From Sporomusa acidovorans (lineage in GTDB: Bacteria; Bacillota; Negativicutes; Sporomusales; Sporomusaceae), in assembly GCF_002257695.2 (NCBI RefSeq), contig NZ_CP155571.1: a stretch of 64,000 bases of DNA. The stretch is one strand, 5' to 3'. The position numbers were made by a program, and so were the translations under genes. This document shows positions 34,066 through 41,287 of the stretch, piece by piece. Below the pieces are notes generated by a model. It did no database searches, was not told the DNA's origin, and worked only from the letters and a program-made list of their open reading frames with translations. Position 1 is the stretch's first letter; each line of letters starts with the position of its first letter.

Positions 34066-34488
34066 TTAATCTTTTCTACAAAAATTTATATGTTTAATCC
34101 AACTTGAAATATTTATGATATATTCTTCTACATTTTTATTTTTAATGCCTTTATTGTCATAGAATCCTTTTAAAAGCTGCATATAAGTTTTTTTACCACG
34201 AAGTTTTATTTTTCCAATGGGATACCCATTGTATGACACATTAAATGCTTTATTTGACATAAGCTCAAAGTAAAGATTATAAGGATTTAAATTACTTTCT
34301 TTTAACTTCATGATAAGGGTTTTAAAAAATACATTTTCATCATCATTAGTTACAAAATTATTTTCTATTCCTTTGCGTAAAAAACTTCGCCTTAATATTT
34401 CATCATATATAGTCTGTATTTCAAAATCATCCTTATTCTCTTTGACAACCTTGCTTTCTATATCAAATATTCGGCTAAAGAAACTCAT
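34066..34488 (-). CDS. Hypothetical protein (candidate cargo gene)
   Basis: 140 residues, AT-rich, AAAGGG before the ATG. It is basic and helical (YDEILRRSFLRKGIENNFVT; PIGKIKLRGKKTYMQLLKGF). No family was recognised. It has its own extended -10 promoter upstream and shares a terminator with 33657, so the pair looks like a moron cassette. Confidence 0.55.
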   Translation of the reverse strand: MSFFSRIFDIESKVVKENKDDFEIQTIYDEILRRSFLRKGIENNFVTNDDENVFFKTLIMKLKESNLNPYNLYFELMSNKAFNVSYNGYPIGKIKLRGKKTYMQLLKGFYDNKGIKNKNVEEYIINISSWIKHINFCRKD

Positions 34489-34522
34489 ATAATATTTCCC
34501 TTTCTATGATATATTCACCCAA

Positions 34523-34555
34523 ATTATACCATAAGAAGGTTATTTTTGTTTAGCT
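34523..34555 (-). promoter_or_regulatory. Extended -10 promoter of the inserted cassette
   Basis: On the minus strand TGGTATAAT (TATAAT at 34523-34528) matches an extended -10 element, 35 bp before the start of 34066-34488. The -35 region is poor, as is common with an extended -10. Confidence 0.5.
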
Positions 34556-35150
34556 TTTCGCTCAGTTTCCTTTTCTTTTTCTTTATCGTCTTTAACCTTG
34601 ACCTGAATAGAGGCTATAACAAAGGCTCTTTCTCGCCGGTCTAAAGCTAAATACTCATGCGGCCATTTATGGAACTTATGAAGGCAATAGTGAGCAATAT
34701 TTGCGTCACTATCGCCTTCATTTATTAGTTTTTTGCTTCTTCAACTAACGCATTCATGTCAATGTCGAATCCGTTAATCTCCTGAATCTTTTTCAGGAGG
34801 TCTTGATACTCGCCGGGTTTGAGCATCTTTTTCAATACTGCGTCAGCCCCCATAACGCCATAAGAATCTTGCAGTTCAGCGGCGTTCAAGTTTGGATAGA
34901 CAATACACTTGGCGGCTAATAAACCAAGATATTTTTCATAATCAGTTTCTCGTGTGAACTGACCATACTTGCCAGGAATCGGTACTTTATGGGTGCATGA
35001 CTTACGAATTTGTTCATCTTCTTCACTGGTTACGGATTGCAATTCCCAATCAACCGGCTTACCTTCATCAACAAACCGCTTTGATGCAACATATTTAACG
35101 TTTTCCTCTCGCACTACATTTTGAGCGAGGAATGCGGATAAATTACTCAT
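34540..35150 (-). CDS. Tail assembly chaperone, -1 frameshift extended form (gpGT-like)
   Basis: If ribosomes slip back one base on A-AAA-AAC (34728-34734), which directly precedes the zero-frame stop, translation continues for about 62 codons (LINEGDSDANIAHYCLHKFH through KWPHEYLALDRRERAFVIAS to KAKQK). The extension has the KWP.EYLAL..RERAF motif of phage gpT proteins. Programmed frameshifting to make G and GT forms at this locus is well established for long-tailed phages. It does not show as one open frame. Confidence 0.85.
34725..35150 (-). CDS. Tail assembly chaperone, short form (XkdN-like, gpG)
   Basis: 141 residues from the ATG at 35150; the frame is open to 35237 but without a site. 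YVASKRFVDEGKPVDWELQS, IRKSCTHKVPIPGKYGQFTR and KYLGLLAAKCIVYPNLNAAE match XkdN. It coats the tape measure during tail assembly. The last codons AAA AAC TAA contain the slippery site described for the extended form. Confidence 0.88.
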   Translation of the reverse strand: MSNLSAFLAQNVVREENVKYVASKRFVDEGKPVDWELQSVTSEEDEQIRKSCTHKVPIPGKYGQFTRETDYEKYLGLLAAKCIVYPNLNAAELQDSYGVMGADAVLKKMLKPGEYQDLLKKIQEINGFDIDMNALVEEAKN

Positions 35151-35184
35151 AAAGTCAATCTCTCCATTTCTGTTAATAATTAAA

Positions 35185-35223
35185 AATACTGCTAGAACAA
35201 AAACTATCCGTTCTAGCAGTATT
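35185..35223 (-). terminator. Hairpin between tail tube and chaperone genes
   Basis: AATACTGCTAGAAC and GTTCTAGCAGTATT form a 14-bp stem followed by TTTAATT on the minus strand. It probably acts as a partial terminator or mRNA 3' stabiliser that raises tube protein relative to downstream genes. Confidence 0.65.
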
Positions 35224-35236
35224 ATTTCAGCCTCCA

Positions 35237-35707
35237 TTACATCATACCATCAAGGATTCGAAACCGCTCTGGACTCTCGAAGTCCTCATAAGTAAAATCA
35301 ACGTCCTGTTCCAGAAAATCCCCATCTGCGTCAAAGCTTGCCAATACCCCGCCGTCAATGTTGCAACCTTTGAAAACCATAGTTTGCCGTCCGGCAGCAG
35401 AGGTGGGGTCTTCATTACTGATTTGGATATCAAAATAGATATCTTCACCGGTATTTTTGAATTTCAGCATTAAATCATTAAAAATCGGTGTGTTTTGGTA
35501 GATTGTCATACTACCTGTGCCGCTCCAACTGGTTGTTTTATTCCCCTGGCCAGTTTGACCAAGAATAGAAACTTTCTTTTTTTCTTTATCAAATTTAGCT
35601 TCAAACTTTTTACCCTGCATTAACTTGTAACGATTACCTTCAATTGTCACAAAGCATTCGGCCAGTTTCGCGCTTACAGCGTCTTTGGCTAACATCACAT
35701 TTGGCAT
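35237..35707 (-). CDS. Tail tube protein (XkdM-like)
   Basis: 156 residues. AGDAVSAKLAECFVTIEGNR-like opening, SGTGSMTIYQNTPIFNDLML and FLEQDVDFTYEDFESPERFR are typical of the XkdM/DUF2001 contractile-tail tube. It follows the sheath gene as expected. Confidence 0.9.
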   Translation of the reverse strand: MPNVMLAKDAVSAKLAECFVTIEGNRYKLMQGKKFEAKFDKEKKKVSILGQTGQGNKTTSWSGTGSMTIYQNTPIFNDLMLKFKNTGEDIYFDIQISNEDPTSAAGRQTMVFKGCNIDGGVLASFDADGDFLEQDVDFTYEDFESPERFRILDGMM

Positions 35708-35720
35708 GTGCTCTCACCCC

Positions 35721-37034
35721 TTACTTTACTATAACTGTCATATAGAGCTTAGTCATACAGTTAACCGGTGTTACCGGATTCGTAACCACTACTGATTTTT
35801 TGTCATTGCCCTTTTCAACGACCACATCATCAGGTACAAAGTCCTCAATGGCTTGTATTCCTTCCAATTCCTGATGATAAAAAACAAGGTCTTTCCAAAA
35901 GGAAATTCTACCGGCATTGTTATTTTGCACTTTGCCCAGGTATTGAGTATTAAACAGCACGGCAACATCATTGCCGATCTGATCAAGCACCCGCATAGTT
36001 TGATTGCTGTTAAAGTCAATGTTCTTGTCAACAGTTACACTGGTAAAACTATTGATATCATCCAAAACATGAACTTCCTCACCAACCTTGTGAAACATAA
36101 GTTGACCGGTTTTCATAGCATTTTCAAGCGCGCTCTGCTTATAATCCACGTCAATAGTAAAATCGCCGTCATAAGTCTTATTCGTGACAGAACGGTTTAC
36201 AGCACAACCAGCTTCAGCACCAAGCAAGAAATATACAGCCGAAGATACCGGCCACCCATCATCAAGGGTATTATTTTTAATAGCAATTATCCCTTCATAG
36301 TCAGCACCTTCATACCCATGAATGACAGTTTGAAACTTTGCACCAACTTCATCCCGCATCCGCTTAGTAAACTGAATATACAGGTCTTTGATTGTTTTCT
36401 CAGTAGATAAACAACCAAGGGTATTGAACTTAAACGCTTCGATTTTATCAAGAAACATCTGGTATTGTGCACCAGTAATAGTTACCCCATTTGTACCGCC
36501 TGTGAGCGGTATTCCTGCCGTTGCTGCCAGTGTCGCATCTGATTTAAAAATCACATAATCATTAGCAATCAAATCGGCAGCAACGGCTACGGTTTGCAAG
36601 TCAATAACCGTGTTATCCAACAGGGTAGATACGTCAAATTTACTTTCATCGTCAATATTAACGGCAATAACAATCTTGATATCATTACCTCTAATACCGC
36701 CATATTTGGCCGTGGCAAATTCATTGGCCGCTTTTACAGCACCATTATTAATTTTGAAAAAATAACCGGTTTTAAGATTTTTGAACAAATCCCTTAAACC
36801 TTTTAACTTATCGCTGGTATAGTCATAGCCGAAAATAGCTTGTGATTCTTTTTCAAAATCACTATTTTCAACTGTGAATACTTCTCCGTCAGGCCCCCAA
36901 TCCAATTCTAAGGCTAAAGCACCATAGCCCCTATCTGAAAGGGTTGCGGAAGCCCTGGCAAGAGAAACAAAGTTAATATATGAACCAGGAAGTACTTTAT
37001 TCTGTACTAGGAATGTACCGCCGCCAAGTGCCAA
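35721..37034 (-). CDS. Contractile tail sheath protein (XkdK-like)
   Basis: 437 residues. The opening MALGGGTFLVQNKVLPGSYI NF and the end region (FWKDLVFYHQELEGIQAIED) are characteristic of the PBSX-type sheath; domain size is standard. Its presence makes this a myovirus-type prophage. Confidence 0.92.
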   Translation of the reverse strand: MALGGGTFLVQNKVLPGSYINFVSLARASATLSDRGYGALALELDWGPDGEVFTVENSDFEKESQAIFGYDYTSDKLKGLRDLFKNLKTGYFFKINNGAVKAANEFATAKYGGIRGNDIKIVIAVNIDDESKFDVSTLLDNTVIDLQTVAVAADLIANDYVIFKSDATLAATAGIPLTGGTNGVTITGAQYQMFLDKIEAFKFNTLGCLSTEKTIKDLYIQFTKRMRDEVGAKFQTVIHGYEGADYEGIIAIKNNTLDDGWPVSSAVYFLLGAEAGCAVNRSVTNKTYDGDFTIDVDYKQSALENAMKTGQLMFHKVGEEVHVLDDINSFTSVTVDKNIDFNSNQTMRVLDQIGNDVAVLFNTQYLGKVQNNNAGRISFWKDLVFYHQELEGIQAIEDFVPDDVVVEKGNDKKSVVVTNPVTPVNCMTKLYMTVIVK

Positions 37035-37035
37035 G

Positions 37036-37218
37036 CTACTTCACTCCTTTCTTCATAAATTCATCCATCAGTTTTTCAACTTGATCATGGGTATAGGAAC
37101 CATCATCAGCCAACAGTACATTCAGCAAGTCGCGCCGTTCGGCATATCGTTTAGCTGATATAATCTGCTGTTTGGTAAAACTGGTTGCTGCCGGTGATTC
37201 AGTTACTTTAGTTGCCAC
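37036..37218 (-). CDS. Small phage protein before the sheath gene
   Basis: 60 residues, helical and charged (TKQQIISAKRYAERRDLLNV, VEKLMDEFMKKGVK). It overlaps the previous gene and ends 2 nt before the sheath start. Small proteins of this kind occupy the same place in related prophages; role unknown. Confidence 0.7.
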   Translation of the reverse strand: MATKVTESPAATSFTKQQIISAKRYAERRDLLNVLLADDGSYTHDQVEKLMDEFMKKGVK

Positions 37219-37642
37219 TTGTTTTCACCCTTTCTGTGATTGTTAAAGTTTCCATGTATTCATCAGGCTCAATAACCTTGCGAATCCGCAGGTCATAATT
37301 CACAAAAAAATGAAGCACTCCATCAATGACTTCATGCTTCATATCGGTTCCCCGTAGTAACCCGTCCTCAATTTGGATGTACTCTAAGCCGATGTTCAAA
37401 GCATCGACAGTACTATTGACTTCGCGGGTTATTTTTTTAGCCTGCGGGAAATAGTGAACATCAAACGGTAATTCGCGATTATAGGTGATATCTATTTCCT
37501 GCTCTTGTCTGCTAGTTAAACAAAGAATAAGAAAACAGGGTACTTTTAAACCCTGTTTAATCTCGTCAATATAGATTTCATACCCTTCGCCAAATACCTG
37601 ATCTAATTTTTGAGCAATACCATCCATAACCTTATTCAGCAT
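37208..37642 (-). CDS. Tail terminator-like protein (DUF6838 type)
   Basis: 144 residues. VPCFLILCLTSRQEQEID and FDVHYFPQAKKITREVNS fit the XkdJ/DUF6838 group located between the gp10-like protein and the sheath, the place of tail-completion proteins. Confidence 0.75.
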   Translation of the reverse strand: MLNKVMDGIAQKLDQVFGEGYEIYIDEIKQGLKVPCFLILCLTSRQEQEIDITYNRELPFDVHYFPQAKKITREVNSTVDALNIGLEYIQIEDGLLRGTDMKHEVIDGVLHFFVNYDLRIRKVIEPDEYMETLTITERVKTSGN

Positions 37643-38132
37643 TAAACGCTTCCCCCAGGTATTTTAATAATTTTTTCTCCAAAATAGCCGGGGCTTGGTC
37701 ATCAAGTTCCTGTTCGGAAATAGTCAGCATAAACCGGCCATTTACCCAACCTTTATGGTTTCTTGTCCGGTGTCCAAACTCTACATAACTGGCGTAATGT
37801 ACCGGGTTAATAATTTCAATTTGATAGACATTGCCAATTTTGGTTATTGTTAAGGATTTAGCGTATTCCACGCCATTTTTACCATTCCCCCGGCCACTTG
37901 CCGCTTCTGCTTCAGTAGTAGCCGTCCACCCGCGCCTTAAAGTACCGCCATTTTTACCGGCTTCCTCATATTGGCCTACCGGTGTACGTTTTATGACCTT
38001 GGCTAATAAACGGGCGGCAAGCTCTTTGGCGCAATCCTGGCAGAACTTATCCATGTCAATTTGTTGTAGTTTATCTAATTTTTTCTGAAGCTGTTGAAGT
38101 TGCTTAAAATCACATGTACCCCACTTGGCCAT
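37632..38132 (-). CDS. HK97 gp10-like protein (XkdI-like)
   Basis: 166 residues. CQDCAKELAARLLAKVIKRT-PVG and NPVHYASYVEFGHRTR are the classic gp10/XkdI motifs of head-tail joining proteins. The ATG at 38132 overlaps the XkdH stop. Confidence 0.88.
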   Translation of the reverse strand: MAKWGTCDFKQLQQLQKKLDKLQQIDMDKFCQDCAKELAARLLAKVIKRTPVGQYEEAGKNGGTLRRGWTATTEAEAASGRGNGKNGVEYAKSLTITKIGNVYQIEIINPVHYASYVEFGHRTRNHKGWVNGRFMLTISEQELDDQAPAILEKKLLKYLGEAFNAE

Positions 38133-38494
38133 TACGCCCACCCTTTAAACAATTCCAGAATGATTTCCTGATGGTGAGTATAAACAGCAGGCTTGCCGCT
38201 ACTTTCATAATCAGCAGTTACATTATTTTGCGTAACCGTGATTTTGCTTCCCGGTTTAATAGTAAGTTCAGGCGCAATGAACAATTTAACTTCCTGCGCA
38301 ACAGCCGCCGCACCATCAGCCGAAGAAGTACCAGTAATTGTTTTAAATGATAACCGGCAGGGTTGATCTGTTAAAACAGCTACTTCCTGCTGCTCAGATA
38401 TTTTGGTAACAGGGTCTTTGGTTGACTGATATTCATAAACGGTACACACCCCGGCATACATACTTTCAATTGCTTTTCTAACCAGATTTACCAT
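38132..38494 (-). CDS. Head-tail joining protein (XkdH-like)
   Basis: 120 residues from the ATG with AGGTG upstream. RKAIESMYAGVCTVYEYQST and KLFIAPELTIKPGSKITVTQ are typical of the small beta-rich XkdH/minor capsid stopper family. It overlaps the upstream connector end. Confidence 0.8.
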   Translation of the reverse strand: MVNLVRKAIESMYAGVCTVYEYQSTKDPVTKISEQQEVAVLTDQPCRLSFKTITGTSSADGAAAVAQEVKLFIAPELTIKPGSKITVTQNNVTADYESSGKPAVYTHHQEIILELFKGWA

Positions 38495-38856
38495 TTGATG
38501 CACCTATAAGCGGAAAAGTCCATTTCCCTATGCATCAGGTAAGTGATTAATGCGTCATATTTGGCTTCTGCGCTGTTTTTAGAATCAAAGGTGATAGTTG
38601 TATCCCCCTCAGCAATTGACTTTACTACTGCCTCAAAATCAATGCCTACAGCTTGACCGCTTTGTTTTTTACCAAACAGAAATTCACCACAAGCCATATC
38701 AACAGCAACAGACCGAAGTCCTTCCGGTACTTCGGCCACATTGCAGTTATTTTTAATATGACTTTCTACTTTGCTGATACAAAAACTAAGCATCCAACTA
38801 TCTGCGTCAGTAGGGGTATAGCCAAAAGATTGTAGACGTTGAGAAACATCATCCAA
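38488..38856 (-). CDS. Head-tail connector protein (DUF3199/XkdG-region)
   Basis: 122 residues. Helical N-terminus (RLQSFGYTPTDADSWMLSFC) and CGEFLFGKKQSGQAVG, as in YqbG-type connectors that sit between the capsid gene and XkdH. Confidence 0.8.
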   Translation of the reverse strand: MDDVSQRLQSFGYTPTDADSWMLSFCISKVESHIKNNCNVAEVPEGLRSVAVDMACGEFLFGKKQSGQAVGIDFEAVVKSIAEGDTTITFDSKNSAEAKYDALITYLMHREMDFSAYRCIKW

Positions 38857-38867
38857 TATAGTAGCAC

Positions 38868-39017
38868 CTACTTTTTAAGGTCTTTGCGCAATTGGTCTGC
38901 TTCTTGAATAATTTCAACTGCACCAACAATTTTTTCAGTAGAATCTTTAGTTTTCTTTACTTCGTCAGCCTTTTTTACCAAACCCAGAACACCTAAGAGA
39001 GCATCAAACCATTTCAT
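38868..39017 (-). CDS. Small phage protein between capsid and connector
   Basis: 49 residues with AAGGTGAT upstream: MKWFDALLGVLGLVKKADEV, then a charged helix (IVGAVEIIQEADQLRKDLKK). Short amphipathic proteins occur here in related phages. Function unknown. Confidence 0.6.
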   Translation of the reverse strand: MKWFDALLGVLGLVKKADEVKKTKDSTEKIVGAVEIIQEADQLRKDLKK

Positions 39018-39028
39018 CAACAATCACC

Positions 39029-40099
39029 TTACCCTCTCGAAATAATTCGGGCAATAGGAATGGCTTTATGATCAATATACTTCCGGGCAGCACCAGTACC
39101 GCCGTCATTTACTAAAGTCCAGTTTGTGCCGTTTTCCAATTCTGCATTTGTCGGGGATAAAGTTGCCTGACTTGATTTGGTATAGCTAATGCCATACGGT
39201 GCAAAGCATTTACGTTGACGGCTATATAAAGTATCTTGACCGCCATTAGTTTTCGGGTCACGGCTCATTTCATAAGGAACATGCGCACCGATGTTTTCAT
39301 AATCAAAGGCACCTTCACCAAGTACATAGGTAGTGTATTTGGTATAAGCAGGTGTTTCACCATTAGCGGCAACATCTTCAGTTGGCATGGAATCGTCAAT
39401 CAATACTACTCTGCCGTTCCAAGTAGCTAAACCTAACTCGCGTTCAATCCCATTAGCGTCCGTTTGCTTCATATAGGCCAGCAGTTTCAGATTTTCCAGG
39501 TTTGTTGCTACTACAGAATGCATAATAACAATTTTAAATAATTCCTTATTATCTCCGCTGGCCTGTTGAATGGCACTATTTAATGTAGCAGCACCGACAA
39601 AAGCAGCGTCATTGGCTTTCGAACTGATATCATACGTATGCCCGTTAACAAATTTCAGGTTATTTGTACCAGTCATACTAAAAATACCTTTTAAAATACT
39701 AATCAAAGTATCTTGGTCAACACCATCCCAGTAGCGTGCAACCTGAACGGCAACATTGTCCATAAAACCGGCTCCACCGGTGATGTCTTCGGCAAAATCG
39801 CTTTCCATCCAACCCTTAGCCCTACCGACAACTACAACACCGCGCTCAAAAGTAGTAGTACTAGTTGCTGTAATATCAGTTACACCATCATAATTCAAGG
39901 CATCACCATCAATTATCCCATACATCGGCAACGTAGCATAAGCCGTACCGGTTTGAGAACTGAAGGCGTTTCGAATATCGCTGTTTCCTTTTAAAGCTCT
40001 TGATTTCACCAATTCATTTTTCTTTGTTTGTGGAATACGGCTGGTATACTTGCCGAATGCCTCTGCATTAAATGTTTTCGAATTAAATTTTCCTGCCAT
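39029..40099 (-). CDS. Major capsid protein
   Basis: 356 residues with an HK97-fold-like pattern: GTAYATLPMYGIIDGDALNY, FERGVVVVGRAKGWMESDFA and VAVQVARYWDGVDQDTLISI near the core, plus the C-terminal DHKAIPIARIISRG. It lies just downstream of the scaffold, as expected. Confidence 0.88.
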   Translation of the reverse strand: MAGKFNSKTFNAEAFGKYTSRIPQTKKNELVKSRALKGNSDIRNAFSSQTGTAYATLPMYGIIDGDALNYDGVTDITATSTTTFERGVVVVGRAKGWMESDFAEDITGGAGFMDNVAVQVARYWDGVDQDTLISILKGIFSMTGTNNLKFVNGHTYDISSKANDAAFVGAATLNSAIQQASGDNKELFKIVIMHSVVATNLENLKLLAYMKQTDANGIERELGLATWNGRVVLIDDSMPTEDVAANGETPAYTKYTTYVLGEGAFDYENIGAHVPYEMSRDPKTNGGQDTLYSRQRKCFAPYGISYTKSSQATLSPTNAELENGTNWTLVNDGGTGAARKYIDHKAIPIARIISRG

Positions 40100-40120
40100 A
40101 TTTTCATGCCTCTCTTTTTA

Positions 40121-40714
40121 TTAAATTTCCGCGCCGGGATTTGCTTCCATGTAGACGCACAGTTCAGTATAGGTCATTTCACTAGGTTTTTTATCGGTAG
40201 GATATTTTTTATCAGTACCATCGGGTGGTTTAACGCCTTTGAACTTAGTGGGAGTAGCGGAATCAAATAAGAATTTGGTATCTTCACCATCCTGAAGCTT
40301 TTTAATCTGCTCTGCCAAGCCTTTAACGGTTTCGCCGTCTAATTCTGCTTTATCCAAATCCAGCAAAGCCCGTACAGCTTTTAGATTTTTGGCCTTGGCC
40401 CCGGTTAACGCTGTAGTAACAGCGGAATCAATCTGTATTTGCTTAATTTTTGCTTCAAATTCAGCCGTTGTGGTTTTATTGGTTTCCTGCAATTCTTCAA
40501 TTTTTTTCTGCATACCGGCAGCATCCACTTTTTTCAGTTCCTCAAGCTGCTTATCACGAGTTTTAATGTCGGTTTCAAGCTGCGTATTGGCCGTAGTTAC
40601 CTTTTCATGTTCGGATTTGATAACATAACCTTTCAATTCTTCGGCACTAGCAGCAGCAATTTTTGTTGCCGTTGCTTCATCCAGACCTAACGCAATCAAT
40701 TGTTCTTTTGTCAT
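40121..40714 (-). CDS. Scaffold protein (GP20/DUF4355 type)
   Basis: 197 residues from the ATG with AAGG upstream. Long coiled coil (EHEKVTTANTQLETDIKTRD to TTTAEFEAKIKQIQIDSAVT) followed by NLKAVRALLDLDKAELDGET and a Pro-rich end ending AYTELCVYMEANPGA-like sequence. It is the standard SPP1/PBSX scaffold architecture and position. Confidence 0.88.
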   Translation of the reverse strand: MTKEQLIALGLDEATATKIAAASAEELKGYVIKSEHEKVTTANTQLETDIKTRDKQLEELKKVDAAGMQKKIEELQETNKTTTAEFEAKIKQIQIDSAVTTALTGAKAKNLKAVRALLDLDKAELDGETVKGLAEQIKKLQDGEDTKFLFDSATPTKFKGVKPPDGTDKKYPTDKKPSEMTYTELCVYMEANPGAEI

Positions 40715-40748
40715 TTGAACCAACCTTTCACATAAAGTAAGGGTCTGA

Positions 40749-41039
40749 TTACTCAGCGCCCTTTAAGATTTCATACGATTTTTCAAACCACTTTTGTTCA
40801 TTGGCATAACCAACAATGGTGTCAATCACTAGACCTAGAACAAAATCGTTTGTCAGGATTGACACCAACCAAGCAGGAACTTTCCCTTCTGCCTGCAATT
40901 CAGTTAGTGCCTTTTTAATATCGGCCTTGGCAATCTCTTTCTTGGTTTCTCCGGCCTCGCCGGTACACTCAACCATAGTAACGATGCTGGCAAAAACAGT
41001 AAGTCCTTTCGCCAAATACTCAAATACCTTTTCAATCAT
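40749..41039 (-). CDS. Small phage protein upstream of the scaffold
   Basis: 96 residues with AAAGGAGG before the ATG. Helical with hydrophobic patches (YLAKGLTVFASIVTMVECTG; VSILTNDFVLGLVIDTIVGY). Not a recognised family. It lies between MuF and scaffold together with 41117-41287 and could be part of an immunity set for the MuF toxin-like domain, but this is speculative. Confidence 0.55.
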   Translation of the reverse strand: MIEKVFEYLAKGLTVFASIVTMVECTGEAGETKKEIAKADIKKALTELQAEGKVPAWLVSILTNDFVLGLVIDTIVGYANEQKWFEKSYEILKGAE

Positions 41040-41116
41040 TTTGAATTCCTCCTTTTATTTTTGGGCATATAAAAAGCACCTACACATTAACATATAGGTG
41101 CTTAAACCAACTCATA

Positions 41117-41287
41117 TTATGGATTAATATTAATTTCCACATCAGAAAGACTGCCGTTTTCAACATCCTGAAGAAACTGTTTAAAAATACGCTTCTCTTC
41201 CTCTGTGGCATCTTCTCGGATAGCCATTTCTTTATTTTTTTCATCATAGTAGAGCAAATGCAAGATTTCATTAGGTGGATGAACCAT
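41117..41287 (-). CDS. Small protein overlapping the end of the MuF gene
   Basis: 56 residues, MVHPPNEILHLLYYDEKNKE then MAIREDATEEEKRIFKQFLQ, acidic and helical, with GGAGAGG inside the MuF tail. It overlaps MuF by 17 nt. A competing frame (41080-41271) lacks a ribosome site and is a shadow. Function unknown; a small acidic protein immediately downstream of a MuF toxin-like domain is a candidate immunity protein. Confidence 0.6.
   Translation of the reverse strand: MVHPPNEILHLLYYDEKNKEMAIREDATEEEKRIFKQFLQDVENGSLSDVEININP

Noticed and set aside
40389..40690. Plus-strand frames antisense to the scaffold gene
   Set aside because: Their Cys/Phe/Ser-rich translation is the usual mirror of a Glu/Lys-rich coiled coil.
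41080..41271. 63-codon frame after MuF
   Set aside because: The overlapping frame 41117-41287 has a ribosome site and better protein character.
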